IMG/VR virus record: IMGVR_UViG_3300050014_000104
Location: 1 to 55,703 of that record
DNA length: 55,703 nucleotides
Strand: one strand, 5' to 3'
DNA from: a virus
Of the stretch, positions 48,819 to 55,552 are shown in pieces. Both the position numbers and the translations under genes were made by a program. The notes under the pieces are model-generated. The model had not been told where the DNA came from. It saw only the letters and a program-made list of their open reading frames with translations, and made no database searches. Numbering within the stretch: position 1 is the stretch's first letter; every line of letters starts with the position of its first letter.

Positions 48819-48845
48819 GAAACCTATGTGAAAGTATTATTCATT
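48819..48845. repeat. Direct repeat copy 1 flanking the tRNA/HNH cassette
   Basis: GAAACCTATGT (48819-48829) and GTATTATTCATT (48834-48845). The same two words occur in the same order at 49345-49389. They bracket the amber tRNA and the HNH gene. Confidence 0.6.
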
Positions 48846-49202
48846 TGGGTGCTTCTCTTTCCAATGAAGTTTGTTGTGACAATTGGAACACATCACGTCA
48901 CACTTGTTTATCTCTTTAAGAAGACGGGGTATGCTCCATCCACGCAGAACGGCAAGCGAGACCTCTATGTCTTTTTGAGATGGGTCTCTATGATGGAATA
49001 GCAAACAAGAAATGTGAGATTCTCCGCAGGGGCAAACGAGTTTGGATTTATAATCCGACATCCACTGTTTAATCTGAATAAGGCGTTTTGCCTTATTCTG
49101 TAAGTTGATGGCAATGAGGCGAGTGCGATTTTTCAAGTAAAATCGGCGAGCACATTGTTTGGATTTTTTAAGACCTTCGGGAGTAGATTTATTGTACGGC
49201 AT
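48837..49202 (-). CDS. HNH homing endonuclease (small)
   Basis: 121 aa from ATG 49202; longer frames would begin inside the tRNA. Short basic N-terminus, then VCPCGESHISCLLFHHRDPS, with 'C-x-C-G-x-x-H ... F-H-H-R-D-P', ISRLLKEI-type helix and CDVMCSNCHNKLHW at the end, a compact zinc HNH common in phages. Its stop lies in repeat copy 1, so the gene seems to have arrived with the cassette. Confidence 0.8.
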   Translation of the reverse strand: MPYNKSTPEGLKKSKQCARRFYLKNRTRLIAINLQNKAKRLIQIKQWMSDYKSKLVCPCGESHISCLLFHHRDPSQKDIEVSLAVLRGWSIPRLLKEINKCDVMCSNCHNKLHWKEKHPNE

Positions 49203-49213
49203 ATACAATAAAT
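49187..49213 (-). promoter_or_regulatory. 10-bp start-codon hairpin of HNH gene
   Basis: ATTTATTGTA and TACAATAAAT pair perfectly around 7 nt (TATGCCG in the mRNA), so the ATG at 49202 is in the loop. TATTTAT lies 5 nt before the ATG. Confidence 0.6.
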
Positions 49214-49260
49214 AGGGAGGAAGGGACATAAACCACGAAGATAGTTTAATATCCCGAGAT

Positions 49261-49337
49261 TGGCGCTCCATATCGGATTCGAACCGATACAGACAATGGG
49301 TTAGAGCCATCCGCTCTGGCCGTTGAGCTAATGGAGC
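49261..49337 (-). tRNA. tRNA with anticodon CTA (amber suppressor type)
   Basis: 77 nt, fully canonical: acceptor GCTCCAT/ATGGAGC, D-stem GCTC/GAGC, anticodon stem GATGG/CCATT with loop CTCTAAC (U33, anticodon CTA, A37), T-arm ATCGG-TTCGAAT-CCGAT, discriminator G and CCA encoded. It should read UAG. The amino acid cannot be assigned from sequence alone. It has its own promoter upstream. Confidence 0.85.
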
Positions 49338-49344
49338 GTGGAAT

Positions 49345-49389
49345 GAAACCTATGTCGGACTGTTGCCATTCATAAATGTATTATTCATT
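49345..49389. repeat. Direct repeat copy 2 flanking the tRNA/HNH cassette
   Basis: GAAACCTATGT (49345-49355) and GTATTATTCATT (49378-49389), separated by 22 nt instead of the 4 nt of copy 1. On the minus strand both copies read ATGAATAATAC...ACATAGGTTTC. Confidence 0.6.
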
Positions 49390-49398
49390 ATGCCTATA

Positions 49399-49426
49399 AC
49401 TATAACACAGGTTAGGGAAATGTCAA
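49399..49426 (-). promoter_or_regulatory. sigma70-like promoter for the amber tRNA
   Basis: On the minus strand TTGACA, 16 nt, TATAGT. Transcription would run through the tRNA, the HNH gene and Pth2. Confidence 0.7.
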
Positions 49427-49449
49427 ATACTTTCGCAAAAAATCTTTGC

Positions 49450-49809
49450 CTACTTGGCAAAGGGGTTGATAATGAGGGACTTGGCCTTCTTTTCCCAGCC
49501 TGCGTTATTCATCTCTTCCTCGGAAATGAGGTTGATGTTCTCGTGCAGAGTCATAAGCATCACGGTGACGCCCTTCTCCCGCAGTTTGGCTGCGTATGGG
49601 GCGAGAAGTTTGGAGAAGACGGGTGCCACTGCCATCTTTTGAATTGGGTTCTCCACGTCAATGTTGATGACGAGAATCGAGTTGGGCTTGATGTCATCAA
49701 TGTTGATGGTTGTCACCCTATCGGCGGGCAATTGCAACTCGCTCGGGGGTTCGGCGGTTGTGATAAGTGCGGGGTTAAGGGGCGGTTGTTGTTCTTGGGG
49801 TTGGGTCAT
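49450..49809 (-). CDS. Hypothetical protein
   Basis: 119 aa. Pro/Gln-rich start, then alternating strands and helices: INIDDIKPNSILVINIDVEN, VFSKLLAPYAAKLREKGVTV, ending KSLIINPFAK and TAG. Similar small proteins occur in phages without known role. Overlaps the next upstream gene's end by 35 nt. Confidence 0.55.
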   Translation of the reverse strand: MTQPQEQQPPLNPALITTAEPPSELQLPADRVTTINIDDIKPNSILVINIDVENPIQKMAVAPVFSKLLAPYAAKLREKGVTVMLMTLHENINLISEEEMNNAGWEKKAKSLIINPFAK

Positions 49810-49987
49810 TGGATTTGTCTTTCAGTTCAGGACACGAGCCGCTGGTATGGTTTGTCCACAGACCACACAAGGCACACCATTTATTGTGCCAGTTAATGTC
49901 CCCGAAGTTATCATTCCACTTCTTGGGGTTGTACCCCAGTGTAGGTCTCATACCCTTACCGGGGTTACGGAATTCTTTCTTAGCCAT
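49775..49987 (-). CDS. Small zinc-finger-like protein
   Basis: 70 aa from ATG 49987. Residues ~33-52 CALCGLWTNHTSGSC give a C-x2-C-x6-H-x4-C zinc site. Pro/Thr-rich C-terminus. Overlaps the upstream gene by 8 nt. Function unknown. Confidence 0.6.
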   Translation of the reverse strand: MAKKEFRNPGKGMRPTLGYNPKKWNDNFGDINWHNKWCALCGLWTNHTSGSCPELKDKSNDPTPRTTTAP

Positions 49988-50282
49988 AGGTGCGTCTCCA
50001 TCGGGCATCATACAGCTTGGCGAGTACATCTCGGTGCCACGACATGCGACGAACGAGAGACTTCATCTTTCGATGCATACCCCATGCGGCAAAGAAGCCA
50101 TGAACTTCTTCTTTGGCGAGGGCAGTAAGCTGGGCGCTCATGCGGAGATACTCGCCCTCAACTTCGAGGATACGAGCATCAATTCCGCTGCAACACCGCT
50201 TTTCCTCAGCGAGGATAGCTTTCATGTAATCATTACCCGCCAGAAACGGCAGGTTAGCTACGTTGAAATGTGGGGCATTCAT
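49980..50282 (-). CDS. Hypothetical helical protein
   Basis: 100 aa, helical with coiled-coil potential (IDARILEVEGEYLRMSAQLT) and a basic end (RKMKSLVRRMSWHRDVLAKL). Overlaps the kinase stop by 4 nt. Not recognised. Confidence 0.6.
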   Translation of the reverse strand: MNAPHFNVANLPFLAGNDYMKAILAEEKRCCSGIDARILEVEGEYLRMSAQLTALAKEEVHGFFAAWGMHRKMKSLVRRMSWHRDVLAKLYDARWRRTYG

Positions 50283-50755
50283 ATTTTGTGTACGAAAACC
50301 ACTTCATCGAACTCGGGAACTTCGGGACGCTGATAGCGAGCCAGCATATCATCAATGACCTTTTCGGGCACATTGCGGCCACCCTCAGACCCACGCTTGG
50401 CGTTACGGCCCACGAGGACAGACTTCTCACACTCAAAGACTTCGGCAATCACCTTGGCCCCTCGGCCTCGGGCGATGTTGATAAAGTCCTTGCGGGCTTT
50501 ACGATACATATTGGTCGCATCGAAGATTACGCATTTTCCTTCGCCCAAAGCCTTCTTCATTTGGTCCTTGGCGAGGCAGAAAGCGGGGTACGATACCGTT
50601 TGGTCGTGGGAACCCTTTCCAAGAATACGGCGGTTATCGTCGGGGCAAACCCGTACAATGCGAGGGTCGCCCTCAGTGAGGACTTTGCCAAATGTGGTCT
50701 TTCCGCTGCCCGGAGCACCCACCAGTATCCAAACCACTAGCTGTTCTGTTTTCAT
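50279..50755 (-). CDS. P-loop polynucleotide kinase-like protein
   Basis: 158 aa from ATG 50755; an upstream TTG would start inside the promoter. WILVGAPGSGKTTFGKVL (Walker A, ~8-25), CPDDNRRILG, IFDATNMYRKARKDF (the 'D-A-T-N' segment of T4 Pnk-type kinases), and GGRNVPEKVIDDMLARYQ with lid arginines. T4-type polynucleotide kinases rephosphorylate 5'-OH RNA or DNA ends; the phosphatase domain of T4 Pnk is absent. Part of an RNA-repair neighbourhood with the cyclic-phosphate receiver-type protein and RNA ligase. Confidence 0.82.
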   Translation of the reverse strand: MKTEQLVVWILVGAPGSGKTTFGKVLTEGDPRIVRVCPDDNRRILGKGSHDQTVSYPAFCLAKDQMKKALGEGKCVIFDATNMYRKARKDFINIARGRGAKVIAEVFECEKSVLVGRNAKRGSEGGRNVPEKVIDDMLARYQRPEVPEFDEVVFVHKI

Positions 50756-50762
50756 CGTGGTC

Positions 50763-50791
50763 AATATAACCCACTACTTCGATTCTGTCAA
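50763..50791 (-). promoter_or_regulatory. sigma70-like promoter, leaderless arrangement
   Basis: On the minus strand TTGACA, 17 nt, TATATT; the -10 ends 7 nt before the ATG at 50755. It overlaps the end of the upstream gene. Confidence 0.75.
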
Positions 50792-51181
50792 CATTTTTCG
50801 GGCGCTCTCCAAGATGGAGAAGATATTTTGTCTCCCAATCGGGTTCAGGGTATGGATGTAGTACAGGGGAACAGGCACCTTGCGTTCTACGCATAGGTGA
50901 GCCAGCCATCGGGCACAATCCATGCCCGTCTTCTCTCGGAGAAGTTCATAACGAATGGTGCCGAACGACTCTGAATTTTCATCGTGAGCCGCCGAGTACT
51001 CGGCATAATGCTCGTCTGCCAAGTCGTGGTCAAACGAGACTGTAGTGGGAATACCTTTCTCCGTTATGGTCTCGGTGAATTCAGCATATGATTTTACTAC
51101 CACCCAAGCATACGGAGGGAGGTCGAGCCACTTGACATCGCTCGGTTTACGGTTGTCATCTAGGAATAAGTGATATGACAT
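50774..51181 (-). CDS. Cyclic-phosphate processing receiver-domain (cREC) protein
   Basis: 135 aa from ATG 51181. YHLFLDDNRKP at the first strand, WVVVKSYAEFTETI, IPTTVSFDHDLAD and GMDCARWLAHLC, ending with YYIHTLNPIGRQNI. This order defines the cREC family, receiver-like domains predicted to act on 2',3'-cyclic or terminal phosphates in RNA repair. Context (kinase downstream, RNA ligase upstream, same strand) agrees with that prediction. Confidence 0.75.
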   Translation of the reverse strand: MSYHLFLDDNRKPSDVKWLDLPPYAWVVVKSYAEFTETITEKGIPTTVSFDHDLADEHYAEYSAAHDENSESFGTIRYELLREKTGMDCARWLAHLCVERKVPVPLYYIHTLNPIGRQNIFSILESARKMLTESK

Positions 51182-51182
51182 G

Positions 51183-51596
51183 TTATTTCTTTTTCTTCTT
51201 CTCTTCGTCAAACAAAGGATTGAAGATGTTGCCAACTATGAGCATTTCACGGTGATACCCAATATCAATATTCATCTTGCAGTCAGGCATCTTTAATTCA
51301 AACTTTCCATTTGAAAAGACAACGGTGTAACCATATTCTCGGTGCCCATCTTTATCAAACACTAAGACATCTCCCTCGTAGATTTCTTTTCCTGATTTAT
51401 CCGCCGTACCTGTATATTGATGAATAATATAGTCCTTCTGATTGGACTCGGCGTAAGCACCCATATTATCATTGTGCATTACTTTACCATCCACCGACAG
51501 GCAAACCCACGGATGATACTCATATCCTTCTTGGGCAATTCTCAGAAAAGAATTAGAACGTTTAGACCAAATACGAAATTTGAGTTCTCTATTCAT
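51183..51596 (-). CDS. YopX-family protein
   Basis: 137 aa from ATG 51596. ELKFRIWSKRSNSF at the start and HQYTGTADKSGKEIYEGDVL as the family hallmark, followed by the usual small beta-barrel (GYTVVFSNGKFELKMP). Ends IFNPLFDEEKKKKK, nearly the same tail as the RNA ligase directly upstream (VLNPMFDIERKKK). Function unknown. Confidence 0.85.
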   Translation of the reverse strand: MNRELKFRIWSKRSNSFLRIAQEGYEYHPWVCLSVDGKVMHNDNMGAYAESNQKDYIIHQYTGTADKSGKEIYEGDVLVFDKDGHREYGYTVVFSNGKFELKMPDCKMNIDIGYHREMLIVGNIFNPLFDEEKKKKK

Positions 51597-51597
51597 G

Positions 51598-52647
51598 TTA
51601 CTTTTTCTTACGCTCAATGTCGAACATAGGATTGAGGACTTTTCCTGACCAGACTTTCTTGAGTACTCCGCTCGTAAATCCTTCTTGCGGACGAACAACT
51701 ACGCCCTCGGCGGGGAAGCCATTTGGATACTTTTGCTCGCTGGCGAATTTCACCAACTCTTCAATGTTGAACCCAAACGCTGTACCCTCACCAATGGTAG
51801 TAACCATTGTGAGACAGTGGTCTTTGCAGAATTGAGTAAGCTTCTCGTAGTTCAAGTAGCCCCGAGTTTTGATGTCGAAGAGATTGAAAACGTGTAGTTC
51901 CAACTCCGTTAGGCCAAGATGATTGTCTTGGATGCCGGGACCGCAGACCTCGCCTTGAATGGCCATAGCTTGGTTAGGGAATGCTGCCTTAATGACGTTC
52001 GCAAGGTCATATTTGCGAGCCATACGCCAGAATCCATTACCCTCGCTTTCTTTCAGGTGAATGCGTCGGCTGCAAACACCAAACTCGTCTGCATTGACGA
52101 AGAAGGTGCCAGAGCAGCCATCATCTTTACGAGTGATGTAGTACGGGCGTCCCCACAATTCCTCAAGGGCAGTAGGATAAGTACGCAGATTGTCCTCGTC
52201 GGTCATGATAAGGAACCCGGGGAGCATACCGACAGCTTGACCAGCCAACTCGGCCGGGATAGGTTTTTCGTAATGGATAACGCTAAGTTTATCGGTGACA
52301 TCTTCACCTTCATTTACCAAGTAGAAATATGGACCATCTGGCAACAAATCAGTGCAAGGTTTTCGTGAAACTTTATCGCCGAGAATGCTCAGAGGAAAGC
52401 AGATTCCCGCACTTTCCTCTCCCCTCAACCGAATTGGTTTAATCCTAAAGTGTTTGTTTCGCAGAAATTCAAACTCAGGAGTTTCAGGAACTACCGAATC
52501 TATGCAGATATAAACACATAAATCCCCCGCCTTGAATTCTCCTTTTTTGACGACGACGTTCCACCCCAATACCTTTGCGATTTCAAGTGCGTCCGCATTA
52601 TTATGCGGAAGAATTTCTCGTATTTTTTGTACTGTTGCTTCTTTCAT
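51598..52647 (-). CDS. RNA ligase (DRB0094/Rnl-type)
   Basis: 349 aa. N-terminal OB-like domain (ADALEIAKVLGWNVVVKKGE, GDLCVYICIDSVVPE, IKPIRLRGEESAGICFPL) as in the DRB0094 group. Ligase core: motif I YYITRKDDGCSGTFFV with the K-x-D-G nucleotidyl-lysine, CSRRIHLKE (motif Ia/III region), AIQGEVCGPG (motif III), FPAEGVVVRP (motif IV) and GVLKKVWS (motif V). Such ligases seal nicked RNA, notably tRNA cut by host anticodon nucleases. Its promoter lies inside the upstream GIY-YIG gene, and the start overlaps that gene's stop. Confidence 0.88.
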   Translation of the reverse strand: MKEATVQKIREILPHNNADALEIAKVLGWNVVVKKGEFKAGDLCVYICIDSVVPETPEFEFLRNKHFRIKPIRLRGEESAGICFPLSILGDKVSRKPCTDLLPDGPYFYLVNEGEDVTDKLSVIHYEKPIPAELAGQAVGMLPGFLIMTDEDNLRTYPTALEELWGRPYYITRKDDGCSGTFFVNADEFGVCSRRIHLKESEGNGFWRMARKYDLANVIKAAFPNQAMAIQGEVCGPGIQDNHLGLTELELHVFNLFDIKTRGYLNYEKLTQFCKDHCLTMVTTIGEGTAFGFNIEELVKFASEQKYPNGFPAEGVVVRPQEGFTSGVLKKVWSGKVLNPMFDIERKKK

Positions 52648-53465
52648 AATTTACAGCCCAATCTATGTTGTTCGGAGGAACTATAACCTAACCATGTCAT
52701 TTTGTCAAGTCCAAGATTCCGCAGTTTTTTGTATATGCCGTGATTGAATCCCAATTTTTCTTTTTTGTAATTGCCAAATGCCATTCCAGTAAATTCTTTG
52801 AATTTATTTATTATTGTTGGGCACGAGACACCATATTCCTCAGAAATATCTCGGATGGTTAGAAGTGGAAACTCATGAATTTTTTTTATGATTTCTTCTA
52901 CTGGAATTTCTCGGAAACTTGGATTTTCCTTTCCTGTCCACCGAATTTTATGCATTTCTTTGAGTTTATTGGAAATTGATGGCGTCATTACTTCTTCATA
53001 TTTTTTCCCCCGCCGTGCTACAGATAATTTTTTCTTGGTGATGGATGTATGATGTTGTCCGAAGAAATGATGAAGTTCTCCGAACTTGCCTTCGGTAGGA
53101 TTTGGTGGGGGTGGATGAGTCTGAAAATATTTTTTCAGAGTTTCGCTTATGCGTCGTTTGTATTCCTCCGACCGAATTCCATTTTCTCCCCCCTCGGTGA
53201 GGTTGTATCCGACTGACTGGTCCATAGAGTTGTAATACTTAATCCAATGCTTTTCTCGCTCTCCACTTTCGGATACATTGCATATTTCTACAGTTTCTAT
53301 CGTAAAGTTTTTCTCTCCGTATTTGTTGATAGCAGCGTATAAGTGGCGTCGGTCATGCCATTTTGCTTCGTTGAGATGTTTCCGCCATCGTTTTGCGATG
53401 GTTGAGCTTGTCTTACCAATATAAATTTTGCCGTTTGTTTGGTTGGTTATTTTGTAGATTAACAT
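52644..53465 (-). CDS. GIY-YIG homing endonuclease
   Basis: 273 aa. LIYKITNQTNGKIYIGKTSS at the N-terminus, KRWRKHLNEA (Arg helix), EREKHWIKYYNSM (Glu), GYNLTEGGENG; then NUMOD modules SEEYKRRISETL, TSITKKKLSVARRGKK and an HTH-like TIRDISEEYGVSCPTIINKF. Overlaps the RNA ligase start by 4 nt. A TATTTAT box and a GAGGG ribosome-binding site precede the ATG. Confidence 0.88.
   Translation of the reverse strand: MLIYKITNQTNGKIYIGKTSSTIAKRWRKHLNEAKWHDRRHLYAAINKYGEKNFTIETVEICNVSESGEREKHWIKYYNSMDQSVGYNLTEGGENGIRSEEYKRRISETLKKYFQTHPPPPNPTEGKFGELHHFFGQHHTSITKKKLSVARRGKKYEEVMTPSISNKLKEMHKIRWTGKENPSFREIPVEEIIKKIHEFPLLTIRDISEEYGVSCPTIINKFKEFTGMAFGNYKKEKLGFNHGIYKKLRNLGLDKMTWLGYSSSEQHRLGCKL
52680..52708 (-). 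promoter_or_regulatory. sigma70-like promoter of RNA ligase inside the GIY-YIG gene
   Basis: On the minus strand TTGACA, 17 nt, TATAGT, about 33 nt before the ligase ATG, followed by a small GTTC-CTCC-GAAC hairpin. No clear ribosome-binding site. Confidence 0.7.
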
Positions 53466-53528
53466 AATACCCTCGTAGATAAATAGTGTTGATTCGCAAG
53501 AAACGTCAATATTCCTCTTTATAATAAG

Positions 53529-53557
53529 TTGACCCTTTTCGCATGGTCTGTTATGCT
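53529..53557 (+). promoter_or_regulatory. sigma70-like promoter, near-leaderless
   Basis: TTGACC, 17 nt, TATGCT, preceded by ATAATAAG. The -10 ends 9 nt before the ATG at 53567. Confidence 0.6.
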
Positions 53558-53566
53558 GTGCGAACG

Positions 53567-54442
53567 ATGGGAGACATAGCGGATGACATAATCGGATGGA
53601 TGGAGGATGCCCTCGATGATTGCAACGGGTTGTATGATGACTTGTGGGCAGATGAATTTTATCCGAAGAGGGTGAAGAAAATACCTACATGTAGGTATTG
53701 TGGAAAGTCTCCGCTCCGCTGGCGGCAGATAAACGATAAATGGGTGCTCCACGAAATGGATGGCCATTACCATGATTGTCCTCAGCATCCATTGCCGCTC
53801 AACGTATTGAAGGACATATTGGCTCAACAGAAAAAGAAACATATGAGTGAATGGGACGATTTCAGAGACACGGTACAAGCACCTTTAGCATACGATGCAG
53901 CTAAGGGCAAGGCCGTGATACAACAACTACTACCAATTCCTTCGTGGGACGAACAGTTTATGCATGATGTCTATTGGTGGGCACGTCGGTCCAAAGACCC
54001 GAGGACAAAGATTGGTGCTTTGCTGGTGGATTGGGATAGCAAAGTTCCATTTGCTCACTCCTACAATAGTTTCGCCCGTAAGGTTGAAGACCTCGACCCC
54101 AAGCGATGGGAGAGACCTGAGAAGTATGAATGGGTAGTTCATGCCGAAGAGAATACTGTGCTTAACTGTGGTCGGCGAGGTTATTGTTCCAAGGGGGCAG
54201 TAATGTACACTCAAGGCGTGCCTTGTACCCGCTGTGCTGACGCTTGCGTGCAAGGCGGCATTGTAGAGGTTGTAGTCCATAAGCAATGGCAGGAATACGA
54301 GAAGAAGTTTGCTTGGGACAAATGGATTGATTCGGCAAAGCGCACCGAACAAAAGTTCAAAGAAGTCGGCATTAAGATAAGAGTTTTCGATGGCGTTCTT
54401 GGAATGCAAGGAGTCCTCGACGGTAAAGTAATCAGTATATGA
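53567..54442 (+). CDS. dCMP deaminase-like protein with N-terminal zinc domain
   Basis: 291 aa from ATG 53567; an in-frame ATG at 53543 lies inside the promoter. Residues ~35-75: CRYCGKSPLRWRQ ... DGHYHDCPQH, a C2/H-type metal site. From ~115: the deaminase, WDEQFMHDVYWWARRSKDP, KIGALLVD, EWVVHAEENTVLNCGRRG (H-A-E) and GVPCTRCADAC (P-C-x-x-C). dCMP deaminase converts dCMP to dUMP for dTMP synthesis. An ATG at 53842 could start the catalytic part alone. Coupled to the next gene by ATGA. Confidence 0.82.
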   Translation: MGDIADDIIGWMEDALDDCNGLYDDLWADEFYPKRVKKIPTCRYCGKSPLRWRQINDKWVLHEMDGHYHDCPQHPLPLNVLKDILAQQKKKHMSEWDDFRDTVQAPLAYDAAKGKAVIQQLLPIPSWDEQFMHDVYWWARRSKDPRTKIGALLVDWDSKVPFAHSYNSFARKVEDLDPKRWERPEKYEWVVHAEENTVLNCGRRGYCSKGAVMYTQGVPCTRCADACVQGGIVEVVVHKQWQEYEKKFAWDKWIDSAKRTEQKFKEVGIKIRVFDGVLGMQGVLDGKVISI

Positions 54443-54741
54443 GAATGAAAATATCAAAGTCCAAGCCTCTTTCACGGAAAAGACTGTTATCTCTAATAGA
54501 TAATGAATTGCACGAATTAAGAGCCGTGGCTGAATCGTTATCCGAGAAAATTGGAGATGGGGAGAGAAGGTTTGTATTCAAAACTATGGTCCCAACATCA
54601 ACTGATGGTTCTGTAATAGCAAATATTCGTAACAATCTATCACACATTAGATGTTGTATCAATTCTATTGCGTGTGGGACAGATAATAGACGGATTCTCG
54701 ACAGTCCACCAGCAATAACGGGGACGAAGACCCGCCAGTAA
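54439..54741 (+). CDS. Hypothetical protein
   Basis: 100 aa, ATGA overlap with the deaminase stop. Basic start (MRMKISKSKPLSRKRLLSLI) then a helical region (NELHELRAVAESLSEKIG). Its last 102 nt overlap the convergent GIY-YIG gene. Not recognised. Confidence 0.55.
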   Translation: MRMKISKSKPLSRKRLLSLIDNELHELRAVAESLSEKIGDGERRFVFKTMVPTSTDGSVIANIRNNLSHIRCCINSIACGTDNRRILDSPPAITGTKTRQ

Positions 54742-55398
54742 ATAATATGGGTTAACCCCCGTTTTCTTTCGGAAATCAAACTGCGTGCCCGTGAAATACT
54801 CATTGGTATGGCAATTGAAAAATTTGTGAATGGTGGGAGTTCTTTGAGCTATGCTTTGTCTCTCTCGTTGTTCTGTGGTAAACACTTGTCTTTTGCGTGC
54901 CTCTTTGATTTTCTGTATGGTGTCTCGGCGGTGGTGTTTACCGAACATTACGTTTCGTGACCCTTTGTGAGACCCCGACATTTTTTCTTTGGTTTCATTG
55001 GTGTGTAATCTTCCCCGCATAGGGGCAACAGCATCGTAAGATATGTTATAGGAAGAATTTGGGCAGGATTTACATATGTCTAAATAAGACTGCTCTATAG
55101 TTAGAAGGCGTGCGGGTTCCGCTACCTCTACAATTATAAATTGAAATGCATCTTCTCCATACTTATTCCACGCATTTTGTAGATGTGAGTTCTCATGGCG
55201 GTTTCCATCCAGTCTATTGTAGTGGATTTGCCATCGGCGGTATAATTGGTCCGAACTGCCCACATAATACTTCCCGTTTACCGTGTTGACTATTTTGTAT
55301 ATGCCGCTTGTTTCGCCAGTATCTTGCCCGTGCTTTTTTCCGCTCTCGGGGAGCGTGCTTCCAGTAAGACCGCATTCGGTATTTTCGGTTGAGTTCAT
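54640..55398 (-). CDS. GIY-YIG homing endonuclease
   Basis: 252 aa from ATG 55398; expression may instead come by frameshift from the 55438 ORF. GIYKIVNTVNGKYYVGSS starts only at residue ~32; before it is a featureless stretch (MNSTENTECGLTGSTLPESG) that overlaps the leader ORF. Then RRWQIHYNRL, IEQSYLDICKSCPNSSYNIS, NUMOD3 NETKEKMSGSHKGSRN and an F-x-G-T-x-F unit. Same enzyme class as at 37423. Confidence 0.82.
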   Translation of the reverse strand: MNSTENTECGLTGSTLPESGKKHGQDTGETSGIYKIVNTVNGKYYVGSSDQLYRRWQIHYNRLDGNRHENSHLQNAWNKYGEDAFQFIIVEVAEPARLLTIEQSYLDICKSCPNSSYNISYDAVAPMRGRLHTNETKEKMSGSHKGSRNVMFGKHHRRDTIQKIKEARKRQVFTTEQRERQSIAQRTPTIHKFFNCHTNEYFTGTQFDFRKKTGVNPYYLLAGLRPRYCWWTVENPSIICPTRNRIDTTSNV

Positions 55399-55438
55399 TC
55401 CATTCTTCCTTGGTTCTATCCAGTTTTTTTCTTCCCAT
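55214..55438 (-). CDS. Basic leader ORF overlapping the GIY-YIG gene in another frame
   Basis: 74 aa from ATG 55438: MGRKKLDRTKEEW, RKYRMRSYWKHAPRERKKAR, ARYWRNKR. The first ~44 residues align with the 47795 ORF (MGRK.L.RT, RMR.YWKH, basic RYY/RYW end). The nuclease is again in the +1 frame. The rest (HIQNSQHGKREVLCG...) runs out of frame across the GIY-YIG start. Leader peptide or true N-terminus reached by frameshift at the GGAAAAAAGC run. Confidence 0.45.
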   Translation of the reverse strand: MGRKKLDRTKEEWNELNRKYRMRSYWKHAPRERKKARARYWRNKRHIQNSQHGKREVLCGQFGPIIPPMANPLQ

Positions 55439-55440
55439 AA

Positions 55441-55476
55441 TATTTATCCTTACAAAAGACCTTACAAGAATAAATA
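55441..55476 (-). promoter_or_regulatory. Hairpin hiding the ribosome-binding site of the 55438 ORF
   Basis: In mRNA TATTTATTCTT pairs with AAGGATAAATA (11 bp, one G-U) around a 14-nt loop. The AAGG ribosome-binding site is inside the 3' arm and the ATG follows 2 nt after the stem. Confidence 0.6.
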
Positions 55477-55497
55477 GCAATTCACGAGTCAAAACGC

Positions 55498-55525
55498 TTG
55501 ACATTTTACAGGAATATGGTAAAAT
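55498..55525 (+). promoter_or_regulatory. sigma70-like promoter
   Basis: TTGACA, 16 nt, TAAAAT; leader of about 20 nt to the ATG at 55553. Confidence 0.7.
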
Positions 55526-55552
55526 GTTGTCTCAAACTGAAATACAAACTAT

